25,167 nucleotides of DNA from an uncultured Ignavibacteria bacterium (lineage in GTDB: Bacteria; Bacteroidota; Ignavibacteria; Ignavibacteriales; Melioribacteraceae), in the NCBI GenBank assembly GCA_937930275.1, contig CALGLM010000127.1, positions 1 through 25,167 of the forward strand, written 5' to 3'. The notes beneath the pieces were generated by a model. That model was not told the DNA's origin. It worked only from the letters and a program-made list of their open reading frames with translations, and did no database searches. Shown piece by piece: positions 1-9,200 of this stretch (position 1 is the stretch's first letter; each line of letters begins with the position of its first letter). The translations under genes were made by a program, and so were the position numbers.

Positions 1-53
1 CCCGCGACATCAACCTTGGCAAGGTTGCGCTCTACCAACTGAGCTATTCCCGC
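1..53 (-). tRNA. tRNA-Gly (anticodon GCC), 3' part cut off by window edge
   Basis: Read on the minus strand, the sequence starts GCGGGAATAGCTCAGTTGG, a typical acceptor strand followed by a D-arm. Next comes an anticodon arm with a perfect 5-bp stem (CAACC/GGTTG) around the 7-nt loop TTGCCAA. The anticodon GCC lies at positions 18-20, which gives glycine. The variable loop and the first bases of the T-arm are present, but the rest of the T-arm and the 3' acceptor strand lie beyond position 1. The gene lies downstream of the UPF0316 gene on the same strand. Confidence 0.93.
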
Positions 54-136
54 ATGACATTAAATATCATATTTAGGACTTCTAAAATAATAACAAAAAA
101 AGCGAAAAGCAAGCAAAAAAATGAAATATCCGAAAT

Positions 137-655
137 TTATTTTCTACTGCCGTGTATAAACCCTCTGTATGGTCTGCTATGGTGCACTGTTACAAATGCT
201 TCGTTATCAATTGATTCGACAATTCCCATAACTTTTTTAAAGTCTTTTCTTCGTATTATTAAAAATATAATAGCTACACCGCCCGTTCCCCCTTCCCCGG
301 GAATAATAGTTACGCCAAAATTTGAAAGGCGTAAAGTATCAACAATTTTATCAGTATAATACTTACTTATTATATTTAATTGCACAAAGCCGAGTGCGAT
401 TTTTTCTTCAACGGTAATTCCTAAAATATTGCCTAAAGCGAACCCTAAAGAGTAACCAATTAAGTTAATAGTTATGTCCATATGGTCAACAATATATCGC
501 ATTGCAAAAATCCATATTAATACTTCAATAAAACCGGCAGATGCAGCTAAGTATTTTTTACCTTGATTAACTAAAATAATACGAAATGTTCCGACAGTAA
601 CATCACAAATACGCATTGCCATAATCATTAAGGCACCTAATAAAGCTTCAACCAT
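137..655 (-). CDS. UPF0316 membrane protein (DUF5698 + DUF2179)
   Basis: This is a full-length, 172-residue protein of the UPF0316 family; its biochemical role is unknown. The first ~100 residues are hydrophobic and form about three membrane segments (around residues 3-25, 35-55 and 60-80). They carry the family's N-terminal signature with MRICDVTVGTFRI near residue 14. Residues ~110-165 form a soluble DUF2179 domain with the glycine-rich IPGEGGTGG stretch, a fold seen at the C-terminus of several integral membrane proteins and thought to bind a small ligand. The ATG start at 655 has AGGA a few bases upstream. It is divergent from pcm across a 77-bp gap that must hold both promoters. Confidence 0.87.
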   Translation of the reverse strand: MVEALLGALMIMAMRICDVTVGTFRIILVNQGKKYLAASAGFIEVLIWIFAMRYIVDHMDITINLIGYSLGFALGNILGITVEEKIALGFVQLNIISKYYTDKIVDTLRLSNFGVTIIPGEGGTGGVAIIFLIIRRKDFKKVMGIVESIDNEAFVTVHHSRPYRGFIHGSRK

Positions 656-732
656 ATAAATCCTATTAATTTAAAATTCATATTCTAATTTAATAAAATT
701 AATTTTTATCTTTATGGTTTAAATTAAAAAAA

Positions 733-1383
733 ATGTGCAAAATAATGAGTACTTATTATCGAGAATTGCTGATAGAAAAACTGCGTAAAAAAGGAATTAC
801 AGACGAAAAAGTTTTAAAAGCCATGTTTACGGTAGATAGAAAGGAATTTTGTATTGAACCGATGAAAATTCATGCTTATGAAGATAATGCATTGCCTATC
901 GGGTGTGGTCAAACAATATCCCAACCATATACCGTCGCGGTAATGACGGAAGCACTGAGTGTTAATAAAGGAGATAAGATTTTAGAGATTGGTACGGGTA
1001 GCGGCTACCAGGCAGCAATTTTGTACGAGCTTGGCGCACGCGTTTTTTCGATTGAAAGGCAGTACGATTTATATACCGAAACTATGAAACTATTTGAAAG
1101 ATTAAATTTGCGAATTGCTGCAAAATGGGGAGACGGTTCGTTAGGTTGGCCCGATTATGCTCCGTTTAACGGTATTATTGTAACTGCCGGAGCTCCTTCC
1201 ATTAATAAAAATCTTTTTAAACAACTTGAAATTGGCGGAAAGTTGATAATGCCGATTGGGGATAGAGAAAATCAGGAAATGCATATAATTACAAAAATTA
1301 GCGAAAAAGATTTTAAATTAAAAAAAATGCCTAATTTTAAGTTTGTTCCTTTGATTGGTATGGACGGATGGGAAGACAAGTAA
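733..1383 (+). CDS. pcm: Protein-L-isoaspartate O-methyltransferase
   Basis: The product repairs aged proteins by methylating L-isoaspartyl residues with S-adenosylmethionine. The class I methyltransferase motif I, EIGTGSGYQAA, is at residues ~85-95. The family-specific GQTISQPYTVA stretch is at residues 59-69. The C-terminus (residues ~155-205) has the usual LKIGGKL-like strand, here LEIGGKLIMPIGD. Its 216 residues are normal for the family. ATG 733 has no clear ribosome binding site; an in-frame ATG at 745 (MSTYYRELL) is an equally good start and would give 212 residues. The 3' end overlaps miaA by 16 nt, which suggests translational coupling. It is the first gene of the long plus-strand run. 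Confidence 0.93.
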   Translation: MCKIMSTYYRELLIEKLRKKGITDEKVLKAMFTVDRKEFCIEPMKIHAYEDNALPIGCGQTISQPYTVAVMTEALSVNKGDKILEIGTGSGYQAAILYELGARVFSIERQYDLYTETMKLFERLNLRIAAKWGDGSLGWPDYAPFNGIIVTAGAPSINKNLFKQLEIGGKLIMPIGDRENQEMHIITKISEKDFKLKKMPNFKFVPLIGMDGWEDK

Positions 1384-2288
1384 TTGTTATTATGGGACCT
1401 ACTTGTAGCGGTAAAACGGCTATAGGAATAAAACTTGCTAAAAAACTAAACGGTGAAATAATTTCTGCTGATAGCAGACAGATATATAAATATTTAGACA
1501 TAGGTACGGCAAAACCGACTGAAGAAGAACGAGCAATTGTTAAACATCATTTAATTGATTTTTTGGAGCCTAATAAAGACTATAACGTTAGTTTATTTGA
1601 ACAAGATTCGTTAAAAATTATTGATGAATTATTTAGGTTGAATAAAATTCCCATAATTGTAGGGGGGAGCGGATTATATATAAAAGCTGTGACCGAAGGT
1701 ATTTTTGAAGGAGCCGAGACGGACGAGAAATTAAGAGAACTATTGAAAAAGCGTATGAACGAATTGGGTGCTGATGCTTTATTAAACGAGCTGAAAATAA
1801 TTGATCCCGAAAGTGCCTTAAAAATGCTTCCTTCAAATCATAAAAGAATTATACGTGCATTAGAAGTATTTTATTTGACCGGTAATACAATAAGTAATTT
1901 ACAAAAAGAATATAAAAGGAATGATGAAATTAAATTTATACAGTTCATGCTAAACTATAAGCGTGATATGCTTTATAATAGGATTGAAAAAAGAGTTGAC
2001 AAAATGATTGAATCGGGTCTTGTGGATGAAGTTAAAAAAGTGTTATCTTTAGGTTTTGATAGAAGTTTAAATGCATTAAATACAGTGGGATATAAAGAGA
2101 TTTTTGATTATCTTGACGGAAATATAAATATTGAAAAAGCAATTGAATTAATTAAACGAAACACAAGAAGATACGCCAAAAGGCAATTTACATGGTTTAA
2201 TGCTCAAAAAGATTTAATAAAAATAGATATTGACGATAAAACTGAAATTGAAGAAATAGTAAAATTAATTGCGGCAAAAACTAAATAA
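1368..2288 (+). CDS. miaA: tRNA dimethylallyltransferase
   Basis: MiaA transfers a dimethylallyl group to N6 of A37 in tRNAs that read codons starting with U. The P-loop GPTCSGKT is at residues 10-17. The catalytic/substrate-binding stretch SADSRQIYKYLDIGTAKP is at residues 33-50, with the conserved Asp35. The C-terminal tRNA-binding signature NTRRYAKRQFTWF is at residues ~275-287. At 306 residues it is of usual length and looks complete. The start lies inside the end of pcm, and prfB follows after 20 nt. Both MiaA and RF2 affect decoding and termination, so the pairing is functionally plausible, though it may only reflect operon packing. Confidence 0.96.
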   Translation: MGRQVIVIMGPTCSGKTAIGIKLAKKLNGEIISADSRQIYKYLDIGTAKPTEEERAIVKHHLIDFLEPNKDYNVSLFEQDSLKIIDELFRLNKIPIIVGGSGLYIKAVTEGIFEGAETDEKLRELLKKRMNELGADALLNELKIIDPESALKMLPSNHKRIIRALEVFYLTGNTISNLQKEYKRNDEIKFIQFMLNYKRDMLYNRIEKRVDKMIESGLVDEVKKVLSLGFDRSLNALNTVGYKEIFDYLDGNINIEKAIELIKRNTRRYAKRQFTWFNAQKDLIKIDIDDKTEIEEIVKLIAAKTK

Positions 2289-2308
2289 ATATAGATTAGG
2301 AGTAAACA

Positions 2309-3410
2309 ATGTTTGAAGAAAAATTAAAATTACTTGAAGATTATAAATTGAGAAGTGAAAATTTACGAGGTTATCTTTAAGTTACAACATAAAGAACTTC
2401 AAATAATTGAGTTAAAGAATAAAACGGAGTTACCCGGTTTTTGGAATGATCAAAAAACTGCTCAACAAACTTTGCAAGAAATTAAAAGCTTAGAGACCTG
2501 GGTGATTTTATGGACAGGTTTAGATACTAAAATAAACGATATTAAAGATTTTATTGAACTTGCCGAAGTAGAACAAGATATTACTCTTGAAGATGAGATA
2601 AATACAGAATTTTCGAAATTAGACGAATTAATTGGTGAACTTGAATTTAAAAGCATGCTTAGCGGAAAAGATGATACAAAAAACTGCATACTTACAATTC
2701 ATAGCGGAGCTGGCGGAACCGAAGCACAAGATTGGGCTGAAATGATAATGCGAATGTACTTAAGATGGGGTGAAGCAAATAATTTTAAAATGACTATACT
2801 TGATGTTTTGGACGGAGACGGTGCCGGTATTAAAAGCGCAACTATTGAAGTGGAAGGGGAATACGCGTACGGATATTTGAAAGCCGAAGGTGGAGTACAT
2901 AGGCTTGTAAGAATTTCTCCGTTTGATGCAAATAAAAGAAGACATACTTCTTTTGCGGCAGTATCGGTAATTCCGGAAGTTGATGATACTATTGAAATTG
3001 AAATTAATATGTCTGATATAAGGGTTGATACTTACAGATCGGGAGGTAAAGGAGGACAGAATGTGAATAAAGTTGAAACTGCTGTTCGTTTAACTCATAT
3101 TCCGTCCGGAATTGTTGCCGCTTGTCAAAGCGAAAGGTCGCAGAATCAAAACAAAGTTAATGCAATGAAATTATTAAAGTCTAAATTGTATCAAGTTGAA
3201 TTAGAAAAACTAATAGCAGGTAAAGAAGAAATAGAAAAAAATAAAATGAAAATAGAGTGGGGAAGTCAAATTCGTTCGTACGTTTTTCATCCTTACAATC
3301 TTGTTAAAGACCATAGAACGGATGTAGAGACAAGCAACACACAAGCTGTAATGGACGGTGATATCAACATGTTTATTAAGTCATTTTTATTAAAGTATTC
3401 ACAAAATTAA
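2309..3410 (+). CDS. prfB: Peptide chain release factor 2, expressed through a programmed +1 frameshift
   Basis: RF2 terminates translation at UGA and UAA. Zero-frame translation starts at ATG 2309, 6 nt after AGGAG (2298-2302), and gives [14 protein letters not shown]... ending LRGYL before an in-frame TAA at 2378-2380. Skipping one base there joins [13 protein letters not shown]... without losing similarity, for a total of about 366 residues (E. coli RF2 has 365). LRGYL is exactly the E. coli residue context of the frameshift. The stop-reading tripeptide SPF is in [13 protein letters not shown], and the catalytic GGQ is in [11 protein letters not shown]. Both are intact, as is the C-terminal [19 protein letters not shown] stretch. 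Unusually, the in-frame stop is UAA rather than UGA. A GTG at 2355 opens the long frame but would drop the first 23 residues and has no ribosome binding site, so I do not take it as the start. Confidence 0.96.
2366..2381 (+). promoter_or_regulatory. prfB +1 programmed frameshift site with UAA stop
   Basis: The site reads CGA GGT TAT CTT TAA G. The internal Shine-Dalgarno-like element ACGAGGT (2365-2371) matches AGGAGGT at six of seven positions and sits at the same distance from CTT as AGGGGGT does in E. coli. The slippery codon CTT (2375-2377) is followed by T, so peptidyl-tRNA-Leu can move one base forward onto TTT. The next codon is then AAG (Lys). In the known autoregulatory circuit, slow termination at UGA when RF2 is scarce favours the shift. 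Here the stop is UAA, which RF1 also reads. Confidence 0.9.
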
Positions 3411-3427
3411 TCAGGCGGAGGGAAAAG

Positions 3428-3805
3428 ATGCAAAAGGTATTTCAAAAAGGTGAAATAATATCGCATGAAGGAGAATTAAATTTTGATCTTTATATCTTGG
3501 TAGAAGGAAAAGTAGGTATTTATAAAAAAAATATCTTAATTAGAGAATTTGATAAAAGAGGGACAATAATTGGTGAAATGAGCGTAATATTAAAAATGCC
3601 GAGAACCGCAACAATTAGAGCTGTTGAAAATTGTACTCTACTAATATTAAAATCTGACTTAGACCTGTTAATTAAATGTAATCCGGATGTTGTAAAAAAA
3701 ATAATAAGAAGTTTAGCCGAAAGATTAAAAGACATTACTGAAGAGTATTACCAACTTTCCGAAAAAGTGTTAAAAGAAGAATTGTTGAATAAAAACGAGG
3801 AATAA
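3428..3805 (+). CDS. Stand-alone cyclic-nucleotide-binding domain protein
   Basis: The 125-residue protein is almost entirely one CRP/PKA-type cyclic-nucleotide-binding domain. The beta-barrel core runs from residue ~5 to 75 ([24 protein letters not shown]). The phosphate-binding cassette is [17 protein letters not shown] (residues 49-65), with Glu50, Arg59 and Thr60 where cAMP-binding family members keep them. The C-helix (residues ~78-120) is long and charged and probably forms a coiled coil or dimer helix. There is no helix-turn-helix, so it is not a complete CRP-type regulator. It has a strong ribosome binding site (GGCGGAGGG) 8 nt before ATG, 17 nt after prfB, and is followed after 2 nt by the YjbQ-family gene. 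Its ligand and partner are unknown. Confidence 0.85.
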   Translation: MQKVFQKGEIISHEGELNFDLYILVEGKVGIYKKNILIREFDKRGTIIGEMSVILKMPRTATIRAVENCTLLILKSDLDLLIKCNPDVVKKIIRSLAERLKDITEEYYQLSEKVLKEELLNKNEE

Positions 3806-3807
3806 AG

Positions 3808-4221
3808 ATGAAATTTTTTACCGAGTATATGTGGTTTAATACGAGTAAAAAGCGCGAATATATTAACATTACGCGTGACGTTGAAAAAGTATTGGAAAGA
3901 AGCGGCATTAAAGAGGGAATGATATTGGTTTCGGCAATGCATATTACTGCGGGAGTTTACGTTAATGATGCAGAATACGGTTTGATTCAGGATATAGACG
4001 AATGGCTGGAAAAATTAGTTCCGTTTAATCCAAACTATAAACATCACAATACGGGCGAAACAAACGGCGATGCCCACCTTAAAAGTTTACTTGTTCATCA
4101 CGAAGTTGTTGTTCCCGTTACAAACGGAAGGCTTGATTTTGGTCCTTGGCAACAAATTTACTATGCCGAATTTGACGGCAAACGCAAAAAAAGACTAATA
4201 ATTAAGGTTATGGGGGAATAA
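3808..4221 (+). CDS. yjbQ: YjbQ/UPF0047 family protein
   Basis: This 137-residue protein is a full-length member of the UPF0047/YjbQ family, often labelled 'secondary thiamine-phosphate synthase enzyme' because E. coli YjbQ has weak side activity of that kind; the true role is not established. The hallmark residues are present: [10 protein letters not shown] (residues 45-54), the histidine-rich [17 protein letters not shown] (79-95) and [19 protein letters not shown] (106-124). The His and Asp residues in these stretches form the family's putative metal site. No thiamine riboswitch or other thiamine gene is visible nearby, so context does not support a thiamine role. It overlaps the next gene by 1 nt (TAATG). 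Confidence 0.92.
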   Translation: MKFFTEYMWFNTSKKREYINITRDVEKVLERSGIKEGMILVSAMHITAGVYVNDAEYGLIQDIDEWLEKLVPFNPNYKHHNTGETNGDAHLKSLLVHHEVVVPVTNGRLDFGPWQQIYYAEFDGKRKKRLIIKVMGE

Positions 4222-5048
4222 TGAAATATTTGTCAAAAATTGTATTACTGTCATTATGTTTAATTATAGATTTATATGCGCAAGATAAATATTTGTTTTT
4301 AAGTAGCGAAGACTTAAAACATGGTTTTCATCATACAAAACACTCTGAAATTTTTTCCAAATATTGCGACGGTTATAACTTAGAAATTCTTAAAGCTATT
4401 GATACGGTTCAAAAAAGCGCCCCTGACGGAGGAGGATATTTTATAGGTATTAAGGCGAATCCGCCGGAATCGCCAATCGGATACGATTTAAAACTTTTAG
4501 GAAGTAAATTAATAGACGCTCCGAGAAAAACAAGTTATTGCAGCGGCGCAAGTTACTCGGTTTTTATTGAGGCATTGAATTTGATTTTTAAGGATAAATA
4601 TAATTCATTACCCGAAAGTTTGGTTGAAATTATGAGGATGCAAGAAAAAGACGGCAGCAGAAGAGAAGATGATGTAAAATTTTGGGGTATATGGAATACC
4701 AACGGATTTGGAAGTCACTTCGCTTTAGCTCAATACTCCGGAATGGGAAAACAAGTTTTTCCGGCTGAAGCAAGACCCGGTGATTTTGTAAATATTAGTT
4801 GGAAAAACGGTAACGGCCATAGTACGGTTTTTTTAGGGTGGTACATAGACGAAGATAAAGATACGAATATAGTTTATTTTAGCAGCCAAAAAGCGACAAA
4901 CGGTTTGGGTGATCAAATAGTTGATATTAAAAGTATTAAAGATGTTATGTTTGTAAGGTTAACAAATCCCGAAAGACTGTTTGAAGGTATATTTTGTGAA
5001 GATATAAAAAGAGATATAAAAGGCGAATTATTATTTACGGATAAATAA
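4221..5048 (+). CDS. Secreted cysteine-peptidase-like protein (NlpC/P60- or CHAP-like, tentative)
   Basis: The 275-residue product begins with a signal peptide (KYLSKIVLLSLCLIIDLYA, likely cut before Gln21). I do not recognise a named family. Two stretches look like the active site of a papain-fold peptidase: Cys107 in TSYCSGASYSVFIEAL, at the start of a helix, and His200 in NGNGHSTVFLGWY, at the start of a strand. After His200 comes an acidic turn and IVYFSSQ. RPGDFVNI (residues 185-192) between them matches the 'PGDLV' strand common in NlpC/P60 and CHAP domains. This suggests a periplasmic or surface hydrolase acting on peptidoglycan or peptides; that is inference. It is joined by 1-nt overlaps to yjbQ and to the next secreted-protein gene, so the three are probably co-translated. 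It carries no T9SS tail. Confidence 0.6.
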   Translation: MKYLSKIVLLSLCLIIDLYAQDKYLFLSSEDLKHGFHHTKHSEIFSKYCDGYNLEILKAIDTVQKSAPDGGGYFIGIKANPPESPIGYDLKLLGSKLIDAPRKTSYCSGASYSVFIEALNLIFKDKYNSLPESLVEIMRMQEKDGSRREDDVKFWGIWNTNGFGSHFALAQYSGMGKQVFPAEARPGDFVNISWKNGNGHSTVFLGWYIDEDKDTNIVYFSSQKATNGLGDQIVDIKSIKDVMFVRLTNPERLFEGIFCEDIKRDIKGELLFTDK

Positions 5049-6214
5049 TGAAAAAATATATTACGGTTTTGTGGCTTTTTTTTGTATTGTTAATCAGTGC
5101 TCAGGTTGAAAATAGTCAAAATATTGCCGGTTTTAGAGGAAGCCGAATATTATCAAGTTATCCCAATAATCAATTTCCGAATCCTAATTATTGGGCTAAT
5201 GCAGGAGAGTTTATAAGTAATAAGTTTAGCAATGTATCACCAGCTGCAATTTGGATTGTTAGCTTATATCTTTCCGGAGGATATACTCAGCTTAACTTTC
5301 CAAATCCGGGAGGAAATTATCCGTATGTTTATTTTATCGGAAGTGATTATAACGAATCTTATTTAACATTATTTGACTTAAAAGGAATAAAGGTTTGGCT
5401 GCAAGTTGAACCGGGTGCCGCTAATATTGATACTTTAATACATATTGTATTAAATAAATATAAACATCACTCATGTGTTGCCGGATTTGGAATTGATGTA
5501 GAATGGTATAATACTCAGTCAAATTCGGGAGGACTAAAAGTAACAGATATTGAAGCAAAACGTTGGGAAAAAAAGGTAAAATCTATTGATTCAAATTATA
5601 CACTATTTTTAAAACATTACGGTCAAAACTGGATGCCTCCGACTTATAGAGGAGATATATTATTTGTAGATGATAGTCAGGATTTTACTTCGTTAAGTGC
5701 CATGGTTTCGGAATTTAAAGCATGGGGTAATAAATTTAAACCGAATAAGGTTGCCTTTCAATTCGGTTACCCTATTGATAAACCTTGGTGGAGTAAACTA
5801 AATGATCCCATAAAAACAATTGGGAATTCTCTTTTTACAAATATTACAAATTGTTACGGAGTGTTTTGGGTCGATTTTACAATAAATGATGTATATCCGA
5901 TAACTTCAATTAAAAGTGATGAGCCGACTTCACCTTCTCAATTTTCAGTTTCTCAAAATTATCCTAATCCGTTTAATCCTTCAACAAAGTTTTCGGTATA
6001 TGTTCCGGAAAGCGGGTTTCTTGCTTGCGAAATTTACGATTTAACCGGAAGAAAAGTTGGAAGTGTTTTTAGGAACAGATTGAATGAAGGACTACATAAT
6101 TTTGAATGGACTGCCGAAACCTTAAGTTCCGGTATTTACTTGTTAAAAGTAAACTTTACGGATGACCAAAATAAAATATATACTTATATAAATAAAATGT
6201 GTTTAGTAAAATAA
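5048..6214 (+). CDS. Secreted barrel-like protein with T9SS type A sorting domain
   Basis: The 388-residue protein has a signal peptide (residues 1-18, cut after ISA), an aromatic-rich central domain (~25-285) and a C-terminal T9SS type A sorting domain (~301-388). The last contains SQNYPNPFNPSTKF, LTGRKV and SSGIYLLKV. The cargo should therefore cross the outer membrane by type IX secretion and stay on the surface or be released. The central domain resembles a (beta/alpha)8 glycoside hydrolase or one that has lost activity. KVWLQVEPG ends a strand with Glu121, and GFGIDVEW (147-153) resembles the GH18 DxxDxDxE signature, with only the final Asp150-x-Glu152 kept. WQ/W-rich strands follow (VAFQFGYPIDKPWW, CYGVFWVDF). 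A precise activity cannot be assigned. It sits between a secreted peptidase-like gene and a sensor kinase. Confidence 0.72.
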   Translation: MKKYITVLWLFFVLLISAQVENSQNIAGFRGSRILSSYPNNQFPNPNYWANAGEFISNKFSNVSPAAIWIVSLYLSGGYTQLNFPNPGGNYPYVYFIGSDYNESYLTLFDLKGIKVWLQVEPGAANIDTLIHIVLNKYKHHSCVAGFGIDVEWYNTQSNSGGLKVTDIEAKRWEKKVKSIDSNYTLFLKHYGQNWMPPTYRGDILFVDDSQDFTSLSAMVSEFKAWGNKFKPNKVAFQFGYPIDKPWWSKLNDPIKTIGNSLFTNITNCYGVFWVDFTINDVYPITSIKSDEPTSPSQFSVSQNYPNPFNPSTKFSVYVPESGFLACEIYDLTGRKVGSVFRNRLNEGLHNFEWTAETLSSGIYLLKVNFTDDQNKIYTYINKMCLVK

Positions 6215-6228
6215 CTTGTGAGGTTATT

Positions 6229-9200
6229 TTGAAAAAGTTATTGTTTGTTTTCGTTTTTTTAGTGGTAACCTCTGTTTTTTCTCAAACCGGAATTTACCAA
6301 AACTATAATGTTGATAACGGGCTTTCACAAAATAACGTTACTTGCATTTTGCAAGATAAGTTTGGATTAATGTGGTTTGGTACTGATGACGGTTTAAATA
6401 AATTTGACGGATATACTTTTTTTGTTTATAGAAGAGACGGAAATAGTAAAAACTCGCTTGGTAATAATAGCATAACTTCATTGGCAGAAGATTTTTATAG
6501 TAATATTTGGGTAGGTACACAAAATGGGTTATATAAATATGTCAGAAAAAAAAATCGATTTATTAGGATAAAAATTCCTTCCGTAATTAGTCAAGATAAT
6601 GTTATTACTAAAATGGCAATTTCCGGTGACGAATTATGGGTAGGAACCGCAAACAGTTCAGTTCATTGCATTAATGTAAAAAGTAACAATATAATTACTT
6701 ATAAAACAGTTGATGAATATGGCGGCATAGTAGTAAATAATTATATTTTCGCAATAAAAGTTATAAGTGACCAACAAGTTTGGGTAGGTACAAAATATAC
6801 CGGATTAAATGTTATTTATCCTAAGAATAAAAAAATAACTTACGGTAAGGTAATTGATGAAGACTCCGGAATTCCGTTAAAAATGGTGTTTGTTGCAACT
6901 ATTTTAAAAATTAACGAGAAGGGAATTATAATAAATTCAGATAATAATTTGCCTATTATAGTAAATCCCGAAAACTTTAAAAGTAAAATTTTACTTGATA
7001 GAGCGACTATTGATCCTTACAGAAGCGGTTATAGCGTTTGTTTAGCTAAACATAACGAAAACATTTTGATAGGAAGTAATGCAAGTTATTTAATATCATA
7101 CAATTTAAGCACAAAGGCGATTAAAGTTTTTATAGATAAATTCGGTAAAGTGAAACCGTTTAATGTTTATAATGATATTTTTATCGATAAAGAAGACGGT
7201 TATTGGGTTGCAACATCGGGAATGGGAGTCTTTTATTATAATCCACAGATTAAACAATTTTCATCATTAAACTATAACGAAACGCAAGCAGACGGACTTC
7301 AGTTTAGCAGCATAAGAGCTATATTTCAAAACAAAAAAGATGAATTATGGATTGGGGGATACGGAGGTTTAACAAAACTAAACACTAAGACAATGAAAGC
7401 CAAAAGATATGAACAGTTTGGCGTAGCAGTAAAGACACCGAATCAAAAATTTAAGTTAATTCCTTCGGGGAGCATTTATAATATTATTCCGGATAAGAAT
7501 GAACCGGATAAGTACTTTTGGGTATCAACTGAAGGGCAGGGGTTATTTAAATTTGATTATGTTAATGAAAATTTTACAGTCGTAACGTATTCTCAAAAAT
7601 TTGGAGTAGATATTGAGGGTGAATGGCAAGTATTTGCAACCACATTTGATAAAAATGGGGATTTATATATAGGAACGGCTGCCGGGTTAGCAAAAATTTA
7701 CGATAATTTATCAAAATCAATGTATTTTAAGCATAATTCTTTTGATATAAAAAGTATTCAACCCGGAAAAATTAAAACATTATTGCTTGATAAGAACAAT
7801 ATTTTGTGGGTAGGTTCGGATATAGGTGGTTTATCTTATTACAATGCAGAAGAAAATAAATTTGTAAAGTTTGCACTTGATACCGAAAACTCAAGTTCGT
7901 TAAGCAGCGCAAGAATTAATAGCATTTTTGAAGATAGTAAGGGGCGGTTGTGGATAGGAACGGGAGGGGGATTAAATTTATTGAACAGAGAAACGGGCAC
8001 TTTTACCGTGTTTTCAACTAAAGACGGATTCCCAAATGATGTTGTATATTCAATTTTAGAAGATGATGAAGAAAATTTATGGTTTAGTACTAATTTAGGA
8101 TTAACAAGGTTTAATTACGAAAAAAAAATAGTCACTAATTTTGATGTAAATGACGGGCTACAAGCTAATGAATTTAATAAAAATGCTGCATTTAAGGGTT
8201 CTGACGGTACATTATATTTTGGAGGAGTAAAAGGAATAACATTTTTTAATCCGAAAGCAATTTTACCAAATAGAACTAAACCGAATGTAGTATTAACATC
8301 ATTTAAAATATTTAATAAACCCACACTAACAAATAGGGATATTAATTTAATTAACGAAATAAAAATACTACCTGAAGACATGGTATTTAGTTTTGAATTT
8401 GCCGGACTAAGTTATTATCAATCTTATAAAAATAGGTATAGATATAGATTAGTAGGTTTTAGTAACGATTGGATTGACTTGGGTACAAAACGTGATATAA
8501 CTTTTACTAATTTGGCACCGGATACGTATTATTTAGAAATTGTAGCTTCTAATAATGACGGAATATGGAATGAAAAACCATTAGTAATTAAAATTAACGT
8601 AATTCCGCCTTTCTATAAAAGTTGGTGGTTTTTAACTCTTGCAATATTATCCATAAGCGGATTAGTGATAGGCTATGTTTATTTAAAGATTTACGAAAAT
8701 AAAAAACAGAAAGAGAAACTTGAAAATTTAGTTAATCAAAAAACAACAGAATTGCAACTTTCCAATACAAATTTACTTGAGGAAATAAATAAGGAAAAGA
8801 CATTAATTGAGCAATTGGAAAAAGCCAAAATTGAAGCGGAAAAGGCAGATAAAGCTAAAAGCTTGTTTTTGGCAAACATGAGTCACGAAATTCGTACACC
8901 CATGAATTCGGTAATAGGTTTTGCAGAATTGCTAAAACTAAATGTTCACGATTCAAAATTATTAACTTATGTAAATTCAATAATTAGCAGCGGTAAAATA
9001 CTTATTGCACTTATTGACGATATACTTGATTTATCGAGAATAGAAAGCGGTTTGCTGAAATTACATTTCGATTATATAGATATTAATGATTTTATAAATT
9101 ATATATCTAATTCGTTTGATTCTGAAGCTAAGGAAAAAGGGATATATTTAAAAATTAATAAAATTGGATCTGAAAATATATTAATAAATACGGATCCGGT

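Noticed and set aside
54..359. Plus-strand ORF of 101 codons antisense to the UPF0316 gene
   Set aside because: It starts just past the tRNA, has no ribosome binding site or family resemblance, and overlaps a clear gene on the other strand.
2355..3410. prfB as an ordinary gene starting at GTG 2355
   Set aside because: The first residues from GTG (KIYEVIF) do not match RF2, whereas the frame from ATG 2309 gives the conserved LRGYL and has a good ribosome binding site.
3808..4221. Thiamine pathway assignment for the YjbQ-family gene
   Set aside because: The activity is a weak side reaction in E. coli and no thiamine gene or TPP riboswitch is nearby.
6199..6228. N-terminal extension of the hybrid kinase from GTG 6199
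   Set aside because: It lies within the end of the previous gene and would put ten polar residues before the signal peptide; TTG 6229 has GAGG upstream.
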